Assembly: GCA_029204225.1 (NCBI GenBank)
Contig: MU836297.1
Span: 1 to 30,796, forward strand
Source: Diphasiastrum complanatum
Taxonomy: Eukaryota > Streptophyta > Lycopodiopsida > Lycopodiales > Lycopodiaceae
Length of the DNA: 30,796 nucleotides
Direction of reading: 5' to 3'
The translations under genes and the position numbers were made by a program. Within the stretch, counting starts at the first letter, position 1. Every line of letters starts with the position of its first letter. Under the pieces are notes generated by a model. The model saw only the letters and a list, made by a program, of their open reading frames with translations, was not told where the DNA came from and ran no database searches. This document shows, piece after piece, positions 10,734 through 19,700 of the stretch.

Positions 10734-11815
10734 TGTTACATACCTATATAACTAGCAGTACTTTAGATCCCTAATAGTCCATTTAGTGTTGGGGGCTAAA
10801 TGGCAAGGTACCCTTAGGATTAAGGGTATGTGTCCTTGGATAAGGACATGCAAGTGACTATACCTTAGTTGGAGGTATGGAGTCACGCGACCTTTGGATA
10901 AGGAATACCCTTAGTATTAAGGGTAAGTATCTTAGATTAAGGTACTAGTGTCCTTGGTAAAGGGCAAGTAGGTGTCTATGCCTTGGATGGAGGTGTGGAA
11001 CATAGAGAGGTGTTAGAAAGTCATTGGATGACTATTTCTCTAAACCTTGGGCCTCAACCTTGAACCATATCACTTAATTGGTCTAGGACCAAAGTATATA
11101 TGCACAACTTAGGCAATGGGACCTAGTAGGAGGGCGCCCTTCTAAAGTGTCCATTGAGTTTCCAACTCCCGCAAGAAAGGCATTCAAAGAGTCATAGGTT
11201 ATGGAAGGAGTCTCTTGACCTTCCACAAGACTATGGAGGTTCTTGGAGATTCTTTAACTCCCCTAGGCTTCTCTCTCTCTCATTGGATGAGCATGGAACT
11301 CCATAGTGCATTGGAGGGGTCCATGGGCCATCTATATGAGGGTAGTAGGGCACCCATTTGGGGGGGTGGGAGATCTCTCTTGTTTGTTTTGCTTATGCTC
11401 TAGTGTTGCTACTATTGTGTAGAGTGCTTTCTTATGGGAGTATGCTTGAGGTTTGGATCTTGCTTATGGTATGGGACATAAGTAGGGTTTGGATCTTGAG
11501 AATGCTATGGAGTGTTGTGGTATGCTTGTGATTTGTTTATGGTTAGCAAGGGAGTGCTAGATAGGTCTTGCTTTGAGCTTGGATCTAGCTATGGTTGGGT
11601 GGTGAATACTTGAGGCCAGCTTGTTATCTATCTTTGTGTTTAAAGAGTAGGGACACAGGTGGAGGAGGGATCCTTAGAGGCTTGCAGATTCTTACTTGCA
11701 GGTGGAGGCATCCTAGCTTGGAGTTGGGGAGCATTTTGAAACTTGCAGGTTGCTTGGAGGACATTTGGAGGCTCTACCTTGGATTCGGAGGACTTCCTCA
11801 CCTCTACTTGTAAAA
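10734..11815 (+). repeat. 3' LTR of the Ty3/gypsy element (1082 bp)
   Basis: It begins TGTTACATACC and ends TGTAAAA at 11815, followed by the GATAT duplication. It is longer than the 5' LTR mainly through an 81-bp block (11589-11669) between GGATCTAG and ATCCTTAG, plus a short G-run block near 11357. Many of the base differences from the 5' LTR are transitions. Confidence 0.93.
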
Positions 11816-11820
11816 GATAT
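11816..11820. repeat. Target site duplication GATAT (right copy)
   Basis: This is the partner of 6665-6669. After it the old copia frame resumes with SEVSKVYKVYIPS. Confidence 0.95.
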
Positions 11821-11885
11821 AGTGAGGTGAGTAAAGTCTACAAGGTTTACATTCCTTCCACTAACAAAGTGATTGTTGGTAGAGA
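11821..11885 (+). pseudogene. Old copia element: integrase fragment, part 2
   Basis: The frame interrupted at 6669 continues here as SEVSKVYKVYIPSTNKVIVGRD, the conserved segment after the integrase core of copia. Similarity ends around RDVI (11880-11890). Beyond it the sequence is no longer copia, apparently because another LTR element begins. The reverse transcriptase of this old element is not found in the window. Confidence 0.85.
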
Positions 11886-12187
11886 TGTCATAGAGAGGAG
11901 GACCTTGGCCTCTGAATCCTATTGGTCCATTTCTGCCTCCCTAACTATTCAGATTCAAAAAAGAGTGAGAACCATCCAAATTGGAGGAAAAATTATTCAC
12001 TATCTTGACATTTAGGGCCTGGGACATTAAAAGTCCTGTAAAAAGACCTAAAGTCCTTTTTTTTGAATTTCTAATCAATCAAATCTCTATGTGACCATCG
12101 GGTTGGACTTATACACGTAGGGTGCCAAATCCCTCTCACTTATTGACTAGGGTTAGGGTTGCCTCGGAATCCGCAGACCCTCCAACA
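11886..12187 (-). repeat. Candidate LTR of a minus-strand element
   Basis: In minus orientation this starts TGTTGGAGGGTCTG, preceded by a purine tract, and would end CTCTATGACA, giving TG...CA ends over about 302 bp. The left border is a guess because the old copia also plausibly contains the same bases (GATGTCATA). No second copy is seen in the window, so this rests on the end motifs and the adjacent polypurine tract alone. Confidence 0.4.
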
Positions 12188-12204
12188 GTATCCCCCACCA
12201 AAAC
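12188..12204 (-). other. Candidate polypurine tract
   Basis: The minus strand reads GTTTTGGTGGGGGATAC immediately before the TGTTGG start of the candidate LTR. The G-run and placement suit a polypurine tract. Confidence 0.45.
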
Positions 12205-13872
12205 TGGTGGCGGTCCCATGACACCTGCGAGATGCAGTTATTGTGGGCTTGCATCATGTCAAATCTTTATTGAATGATACTGCACCTTCTCCATGAAATC
12301 GAGTCGGGCAGTGTTGAAATCTAAATTGTGCGACAAAAAACAATGATGGGCTCTAGCGATCCACTTTGAAGTTGTCTAGGATGTAAATCGAGATTCCCAT
12401 GAGCCTCCCATCATTGCAGCACAGAAATTTAATCTGGCCTCGGCAGCTAATCTTTAATGCTATCTAACACCATTGGCTTATTCGCATCGAATGCCAAAGT
12501 GGGAAGGAAATCATCCCATCGCGTTGCAATGGACGCCAATAGAGTGGATATACGTTCATTGTGAACAGCGTCGATTGCCTAACTGTGGGATCGGGAGAGT
12601 GGATATACTCCCACTAGTATGCTTGTTGGAAGTCCACTGATATCTCCCAGTTATAAGGATGGTGGATGATTGGCCAGTTCGACATATGGATGGTAATTTT
12701 GTCCATGGCCAATCCCAAATCCTTCCACTTATTTCTGCGCGGCATTGGTACGTAGTATGGATCTATGCGCAATTGGCAAGGGCTAGCCACACAACTCCTG
12801 ATGAATTCTGGAGTTTTCTCAAAAAATGTAATTCTCCAAGCCGACTGCTCTCCCAATGCAGGTATCTTATCCAATTCTTTGTCGGCCTCAATTTTAGAGG
12901 TCTTAAACTTGATGACCCGACAACCATGCAAGGACTCATGTGGATGTTGTGCTAAAACATTGATTGGTCGTCTGAACAATGGTGTGGTCCTTGATGAAGA
13001 TGGACCTGCTTGCGTTGCCTATGAAACTGGCTGTTCTTCTGTGACTTCGAGGGCTCCACTCTGTTCCATGCCTCAATCCAACTCTGTATCCATTCTTACC
13101 TGCTCCTGGTGTTGAGGCGAGGACTGTGTCATCAATGGAACTGGAATTTGAGGCCCGACTTCCAACACCCGAGCGGCAACTTTCTCATAATCCTGTATAG
13201 TGGTCTTGGCCTTGCCTAACTTGGTGGTGGCCGTCCTTTTGGGTTTATCGAAGTTTTCATGAAACCCTGCCAATGCAGTATGATAGGTTTTCACTTTGCG
13301 AAACAAGTATCTGATCTCATCCGATGTGACTGGACGATCATGTACTATTCTTGCTTTGGATAACATGATAACCACATCATCCAATGTATAGCATTTGAAA
13401 TGTTCGAGCATATCATGCTAGACTCCATCTGTTTGTTCTTTGTCAAAAGGATTTGTCTTGGATCTTCACTTAGCCTTTTTAGCAAGAATTGATCGTGGAG
13501 CTTCCGAGAAGATAAACTTTTCTTTGAAGGTGAAGACTTCCTAGATGGTGATGTCTTGCTAGAACTCTGACTTGCAGAATCATCCTTGACTTTCCCTTTG
13601 CCTTTATCCAGTAAGGGTGGCACATTATTTGAATCAATCTTTTGAGAAGGATTTTCCCATTTCAGGACCACGTCTGTATTACAATGTTGTTTGGCTTGTT
13701 TCTTCGTCATCGACCCTGTGATCCTGTCTTCCTTCAATATAACTAGTTTTGGCGGTTTTATTGTTGGTTCATCAGAAATATTACGCACTCCAAATTTGGT
13801 CGGATCCATATGATTTAGAATCTGCTCATCAGTAAGTTCTGCATTGTCATCATAAGTCAAGACATGACTCAC
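12205..13872 (-). pseudogene. Unrecognised coding region of a retroelement, broken frames
   Basis: Reading leftwards after the protease, a frame from 13872 carries MSHVLTYDDNAELTDEQILN and then a lysine/serine-rich basic stretch (KGKGKVKDD...SSSKTSPSRKSSPSKK), typical of a disordered nucleic-acid-binding segment. A shift near 13430 leads to MLEHFKCYTLDDVVIMLSKA and a second segment down to 13073. A third, with PINVLAQHPHESLHGCRVIK and MPRRNKWKDLGLAMDKI, runs from 12979 to 12614 and seems to continue past a TAG to about 12470. I do not recognise a family, and no reverse transcriptase, RNase H or integrase motif is seen. Position suggests it belongs to the same element as the protease. Codon use looks real, with acidic and basic blocks and few rare repeats. 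Confidence 0.5.
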
Positions 13873-14384
13873 AAGAATGAGTTCATAATATAATCTGCTG
13901 TACAGTCAATCATTGCAAGGGCTTGATTCCAGTTGACAGTACCGGTTTGAGAGTCGTAATGAACTCCCCAATTTTTTACTAGTCGGTCACAAGTATGATC
14001 CATTATTGATGAATCATCATCCTCTTTCTGAGCCACTGGTTTGATAGTCCAAGTTACAGGATCAACCTTGACTGCACGTTCACGATTTTCAAACGTGATT
14101 TTCCCGGTACCCCAGTTATGAACTACTTGCGCAACTCGTAACCATGGGCGTCCCAATAGGACTCGATAGACATTTGGTGCTTCCGGTAAGTCCATTACTA
14201 CAAAAGTGATGACAAACTGTACTCCGACAATTCTGACATGTATATCTTCAACCATTCCTTGCGGACGAACTGTCATTTGATCAGCCAGTTTAATGACAAG
14301 AGTCGCAAGCTTTATCTTTGTAAGGCCCCATTTTGCACATAGCTTTGTAGAAATCAGGTTAACTTCCAAACTGCCATCTATCAT
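13869..14384 (-). pseudogene. Retropepsin-like domain of a gypsy-type element
   Basis: The frame reads IDGSLEVNLISTKLCAKWGL, then VRIVGVQFVITFVVMDLPEAPNVYRVLLGRPWL and VVHNWGTGKITFE. This is the pattern of plant Ty3/gypsy aspartic proteases: an active-site loop followed by strand-rich sequence and the LLGRPWL motif. The active site reads DGS instead of D(S/T)G, so activity is doubtful. The frame can be followed upstream of its first ATG to about 14440 (PIQHRQFPNEAT), so the true start is missing. That edge is where the sequence changes to AT-rich repeats, as if a later insertion cut the element. Confidence 0.7.
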
Positions 14385-14450
14385 GGTTGCTTCGTTAGGA
14401 AATTGTCTATGTTGTATCGGGAAGGTGATATTTTTTTGCCACGTGGCATG

Positions 14451-14543
14451 TTCTGGAGGTGGACGTTGGCTTTATGTGAGGAGAATTTGCATGCGGATGT
14501 TTTGTTTTGGAGGTGAACGTTGGCATCACGCGGATTTTTTTTT
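14451..14543. repeat. 54-bp imperfect tandem pair
   Basis: TTCTGGAGGTGGACGTTGGC at 14451 recurs as TTTTGGAGGTGAACGTTGGC at 14505, each followed by a 'catgcgg/cacgcgg' segment. The second copy is shortened by a T run. It lies at the left edge of the AT-rich block. Confidence 0.65.
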
Positions 14544-14570
14544 GGTTTTGAAAAGCAAGAGGAGCACAAG

Positions 14571-14800
14571 AGGTTTTTACAGTCTGCATGCAAATTTCTA
14601 ATTGTTGCTGTGTTTTGTTCTTGCTTTTTCGTCAGCTGTCGCTACATAGCATATAAACGGTTCGTTGCTGTGTGGGCGATGCTCAATTTGTTGATGCGAG
14701 CTATTCAAACACGCGTTTCAAGCTGTTTTTCAGCATTGTTTCAATTGCATCCAATCAGTGATCAAGAGCTTGCACATACGTTCCGAAAGATCAACACAGG
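14571..14800. repeat. 230-bp tandem repeat, copy 1
   Basis: The unit starts AGGTTTTTACAGTCTGCATG and ends ...CGAAAGATCAACACAGG. It repeats directly at 14801. It contains CATGCAAAT, a TATA-like ATATAAACGG at 14651-14660, and a GATCAAGAGCTTGCACATACG tail. Both copies happen to be open in one frame, but the 230-bp period is not a multiple of three. Confidence 0.85.
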
Positions 14801-15027
14801 AGGTTTTTGCAGTCTGCATGCAAATTTTTGATCGTTGCTCTGTTTTGTTCTTTTTTTTGTCAACTGTTGCTACATAGCATATAAACGGTCCTTTGTTGTG
14901 TGGGCCATGGTCAATTTGTTGATGCGAGTTGTTCAAACACACGTTTCAAGCTGTTTTTCATCATTGTTTCAATTGCATCCGATCACTGATCAAGAGCTTG
15001 CACATACGTTCCAAAAGATACATGTTT
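14801..15027. repeat. 230-bp tandem repeat, copy 2
   Basis: This copy matches the first at most positions, including CATGCAAAT and ATATAAACGG (14879-14888). The end changes after CCAAAAGATAC into the next repeat family. It could be a duplicated promoter region, since a TATA-like box is retained in each copy. Confidence 0.85.
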
Positions 15028-15030
15028 TGG

Positions 15031-15830
15031 ATGAATGTATAACTACTATGATTGTTTGTTGCATGGTTAGTCTCTAATTTGTGGTTAGTCTGAATTCATT
15101 TATGGTCCATGGCCATTCAATTCGCTATGTGCTATTGATGAATCATAATATCCATTCTTGTACTTGATAATTATTGATTCACCTTTAGTGCACAACTATT
15201 TAATTGGTCCGGTGCTATTGATGAATCTATAACTACCATGGTTGTTTGTTGCATGATTACTTTTCAAATTTTTATTATTCTAAATTCATATTTGGTGCGC
15301 AGCCATTTACTTGGCTAGGTGCTACTCATGAGTTCCAATAATTCTTTCTATACCAAATAATTGTCGATTCATTTTTGGTGCATGCCCATTCATTTGGGAA
15401 GGTGCTATTGATGAATGCATAATTATCATGGTTGTCTGTTGTATGTTTACTACTTAAGAATCATATGCATTCTACTGTGTTGCCTGAAATTTTTAAAATA
15501 AAATAAATGCTTCAATTTTAGCATCTTCATTGTATGTTTTTTTTTTTTTTTTGTATGTGATTTAGTAGATTTCAATTTTGTATTCCATATTTCAATTACA
15601 ACACATGCTTACAATTTTATATTTCTAGTATTGTCAACTCATTAACTTTTTTTATGATTTGTAATAACTTAATTGTGATTCATGACGTCGGCTTTATTAC
15701 GAGGCTGAGTCTGTAAATTCTTATTCTTAACTAGTAGAAAAGATTTTTTATTACATGCAATTTGTTGTTTTGACAGATGTTCTACAATCAAATTTGTTAT
15801 TGTAACTTCAAAATTCAAATTTCATACTGC
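15031..15830. repeat. Long tandem repeat upstream of the kinase, copy 1
   Basis: It opens with GATGAATGTATAACTACTAT and contains internal shorter repeats built on 'ggtgctattgatgaat' and 'ccatggttgtttgttgcatg', spaced roughly 170-200 bases. It ends with an AT-rich part (TTTCAATTACAACACATGCTTACAATTT ... ACTAGTA...TGCAATTTGTTGTTTT), shared in order by the two following copies. A 275-bp non-repeated segment (15831-16105) follows. Confidence 0.85.
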
Positions 15831-16105
15831 GAAATTGTACGGAGATAGGCATAATCTCCTTCTTGAAAAATTTGAAGAGGATAATTGCCACCTTTTCATG
15901 GCAACATGCCAACAACACAATACTAACATTTCTAACTTATAACAACTACTAACAATGTGGAAAAGGTTGTTCGCATCCATTCGACATTATTTCAACATTT
16001 TAAAACGGATTTATTATGATTGTCCGTATCTTTTACATTTTCACATGCAAAAGAATTACAAATGTATGTATCACGAGATCACATACAAACATTTATCTAC
16101 CTATT

Positions 16106-16882
16106 TTTGATGAATGTATAACTACTATAGTTGTTTGTTGCATGATTAATCGCCAATTCTTGGTTTTACTGAATTCATTTGTGGTTCACGACTATTCAAT
16201 TGGCTATGTGCTATTGATGAATCTCAATAACCATTTGTGTACTTGATAATTATTGATTCATTTTTGGTGCACGACTATTTACTTGATTAAGTGCTATTGA
16301 TAAATCTATAACTACCATGGTTGTTTGTTGCATAATTACTCTTCAGTTTTTGATTATTCTAAATTCATTTTTGGTGCATGGCCATTTACTTGACTAGGTG
16401 CTACTCATGAATTTTCAATAATCCTGTCTATACCTGCTAATTGTCGATTCATTTTTGGTGCATGGCCATTCATTTGGGTAGGTGCTACTAATGAATGCAC
16501 AATTATCATGGTTGTTTGTTGCATGTTTATTATTTACGAATTGTGTGCATTCTATGACTGTGCTACCTAAATAATTTAAAAATATATACATGTTTCAATT
16601 TTAACATTTTTAGTATATGTTTTTATTTTTGTATGTGATTTACTACATTTCAATTTGGTAATTCATATTTCAATTACAACACATGTTTACAATTTCATAT
16701 TTTTAGTATTATCAACTCATGAACTTTTTTATGATTCGTAATAACATAATTGTGATTCATGGAGTGGGCTTTATTACGAAGCTGGGTCTGTAGATTGTTA
16801 TTCCTAACTACTAAAAAAGATTTTTTATTATATGCAATTTGTTGTTTTAATAGTTCTTCTGCAATAAATTTTTTTTATTGTA
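16106..16882. repeat. Long tandem repeat upstream of the kinase, copy 2
   Basis: It has the same order of words as copy 1, from GATGAATGTATAACTACTAT to the TGCAATTTGTTGTTTT end. It is directly followed by a diverged copy of the kinase gene's 5' end. Confidence 0.85.
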
Positions 16883-16952
16883 AATTCTTCTGAAATCTTT
16901 ACATACATCTATTTGCTAATCAGTAAGTGGTTTCAACAACATTTAGTTTCAA
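16883..16952 (+). pseudogene. Duplicated fragment of the kinase gene 5' end
   Basis: These 70 bases align without gaps to 17712-17781 (for example AATTCTTCT, ATCTTTAC, TAAGTGGTTTC and ACAACATT in the same order). About one base in six differs and the frame has no use here. It shows that the tandem duplication unit once included the beginning of the kinase coding region. Confidence 0.8.
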
Positions 16953-16963
16953 AACATTCTTTG

Positions 16964-17665
16964 TAATGGCTATGTGCTATTGATAACTTTCAATAACCAT
17001 TTCTATGCCTGATAATTATTGATACATCTTTGGTGCATGATCGTTTACTAGTTAGGTGCTATTGATGAATCTATAACTACAATGGTTGTTTGTTATAAAA
17101 TTACTCTTTAGTTCCTGATTATTCTAATTTTTTTTTTGGTGTGCGGCCATTTACTTGACTAGATGCTACTCATGAGTCTCCAATAATTTTTTGTATGCCT
17201 GCTAATTGTCGATTCATCTTTAATGCATAGCCATTCATTTGGATAGGTGCTATTGATGAATGCATAATTATCATGATTGTCTGTTGCATGTTTATTATTT
17301 AAAAATTATGTGCATTCCATGATTGTGTTGCTTAAAAATTTTAAAATTATATATAAATGTTTCAATTTTAACATTTTTAGTATCTGTTTTTATTTTTGTA
17401 AGTGATTTAGTACATTTCAATTTTATATTTCATATTTCAATTACAACAGATGCTTACAATTTCATATTTCTGATATCATAAACTCATTAACTTTTTTGTT
17501 ATTTGTAATAACTAAACTATGATTCATGAAATGGCCTTTATTACGAGTCCGAGTTTATAAAATATTATTCCTAACTAGTAATTTTTTTTTTATTATATGC
17601 AATTTGTTGTTTTAATAATTCTTCTGCAATCAAATTTTTTATTGTAAATTCAATATTTCGACATT
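16964..17665. repeat. Long tandem repeat upstream of the kinase, copy 3
   Basis: It starts partway into the unit (GGCTATGTGCTATTGAT) and follows the order of copies 1 and 2 down to TGCAATTTGTTGTTTT. It runs up to the TTTTTCCGCAG acceptor-like site in front of the kinase ATG. It probably carries the 5' untranslated region or a leader intron of the kinase. Confidence 0.85.
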
Positions 17666-17694
17666 AGTAACCATTAGGTTTTTCCGCAGAAATT

Positions 17695-19132
17695 ATGGGC
17701 GAGCAAAGAAAAATTCTTCTCAGATCTTTACGTACATCGATTTGCCGATTAATAAGTGGTTTCGACAACATTGAGTTACAAGAAGTTGTTTGCAATGAGG
17801 CTCGTGTGAGAGCACTTACAAACAAAATCATTCAAGTGGCATGTAAAAAATATAATTCCAATGAAGAAAAAGTCATAGAAAACATTTCTAGTTTTATTGG
17901 AAATGTCAGTAAATGTCTTCAGGACTTGGGAGATGAAATTCCTTTGGGGATAGATAGAACTAAATTAGAATGTTGGGACAAGCTATGGAGAATACAGAAA
18001 GAAAAAAATAAAAGAGCTAAACACATCGAGTCACAAATTGTGTTATAAAAAAAAATGCGATTGGAACGTCAATGTCATTCACATGTGGGAGACAATTCAT
18101 CAATGGAATTTAAGAAAACAGATTTTACACGACTAGCAACGAGTGTCAAGAATTCTGAATGCACTCTATCAGTGGGAATTCCAAATGATGCAATTGTTTG
18201 GAAAGAAAAAGTGGAATCTGGTACATATGGAGCCTATTTTAAAATTGAAATTTTTGGAATATCTTTTTTCCCTAAAGGAGTTGTTTTTGTTGCAAAAAGA
18301 TACAAAGGTGAGCGGCAAGATAGACTGAAATCCTTCGCGCAAAAAGTTAGCATTGATATTGCACACGTGGAAATTGTACGAAGCATTGGACATACACGAC
18401 AACCTCCCTTGGTCTCTATCTTCTCGTACTTCAATGGAGGTAGCCTGGACGATACAATGATGAAACTACCAATCAAAAATGGCTCGTTCAGAAGAGCCAC
18501 GGCAAAGTTGTAGGGAAATGGTAAGATAAAGAGTTCTCAGACCCTATTATAGCGTTAGATGAGATGGTCAAGATAAAATCGATTTGTGACAATGTGTGGG
18601 GCATCTCACATGCTTTCGTGCAAACGATGGCATTTGCACATAATGAATTCCTTTTACATTGCGATTTGCATGCAGCTAATGTCATGATCGATTTCAACAA
18701 CCAAATGCATCCCAGAATTGGCGTTATCGATTGAGAAATGGCAGTAGGAGTCCAATATGAATCCAAAAAATCTTGGGTGGCCAATCCGACAACCCATGCA
18801 CTTCGACCGTGGTTAGCTCCCGAGTTGCTAAATCGTAACCATGTGTACACGAGAGCTATAGACACATGGTCAGTGGCATGGCTGATCACTGAATTCATCA
18901 CATTTTGTGAGGAGTTTTGTAAGTTGCACTATCCTGATTGGAATCAAAGCCTTGCAGCAGCTAATGTGCAGAGCATATCAAATATATTATCGCAAAAGAA
19001 TATTATATTGCTGATGAACATGCGAGAAGAAATTCACAAGATTTAGATAATAATCTTAAGAGATTTAGTTTGCATCCAGATCAATATCTTCGACCAATGG
19101 CCGAAATGATGCCTGCATTTTATATATTTTAA
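17695..19132 (+). pseudogene. Protein kinase gene, decayed
   Basis: The start ATG (MGEQRKILLRSLRTS) follows an intron-acceptor-like TTTTTCCGCAG by five bases. Residues 1-120 form a charged helical region of unknown family. After an in-frame TAA (18046-18048) comes a kinase domain. It shows a glycine-rich loop (SGTYGAY), the VAIK lysine (VVFVAKRY), catalytic loop HCDLHAANV (about 18660) and metal-binding IDWE in place of DFG, with its Trp codon now TGA at 18733. WLAPELL (APE), AIDTWSVAW and a late RPM motif follow. Single-base losses in A runs near 18500 and 19030 shift the frame, and a further TAA stands at about 18522. With these repaired the domain would be complete, so it once encoded a working-length kinase. 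The source family and target are unknown. Confidence 0.8.
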
Positions 19133-19700
19133 ATTTACAAATACTATGTACAAAGAACAAAGAACAGATATAAGTTATATTACATGTCATGATATTTTTA
19201 CGCAACATAATTGCAAATTTATTTTCTTATGAGTTTATTTGCTAATATGTTTGAAATTTAAAATGGATTATGAAAATATGTCATGCTAAATAGATGTGGA
19301 ATTATATGATATTTTAAAACTACAACTTAGCAATCGATTCAACCGTTTTGTTCTATTTTTTTTCTTCTTTCAAAACCTTTTCAAATACTTGCTACAATTC
19401 TATCTGTTATAATACATTTTCTAATGTACAATGATACGTTTTTCTTTCTTTGTTATCTAAAAATCATAAATGATCATTTGGTATGTTTATATGTTTGCAG
19501 GTGTTTATATAAAGACGATTTCCTCTTTTTGATATTTCAAATAATAATTTTTTCATCTCATTTTGTAGCTTTTCGATGCAAAGACGCATATTGCAATCTT
19601 TTTTTTAAGCATTTAAATTTTAATACGTATTGTAATTGCCATCTTTCTTGTTGTTTGGACTATATTCATGACATCATCCATGAACCAAAAATGCTCGTTT
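19133..19700. other. AT-rich spacer between kinase and Rep genes
   Basis: No coding frame of substance is seen. It holds a TTTGCAGG acceptor-like site at about 19494-19500, which might end a leader intron of the Rep gene. Confidence 0.4.

Noticed and set aside
14571-17665. Tandem repeats as a CRISPR array
   Set aside because: Units are 230 bp and 700-1000 bp, diverged, in a plant-type genome with introns; no short identical repeats with unique spacers.
18169-18500. Minus-strand frames across the kinase
   Set aside because: Antisense shadows of the kinase domain with no recognisable features.
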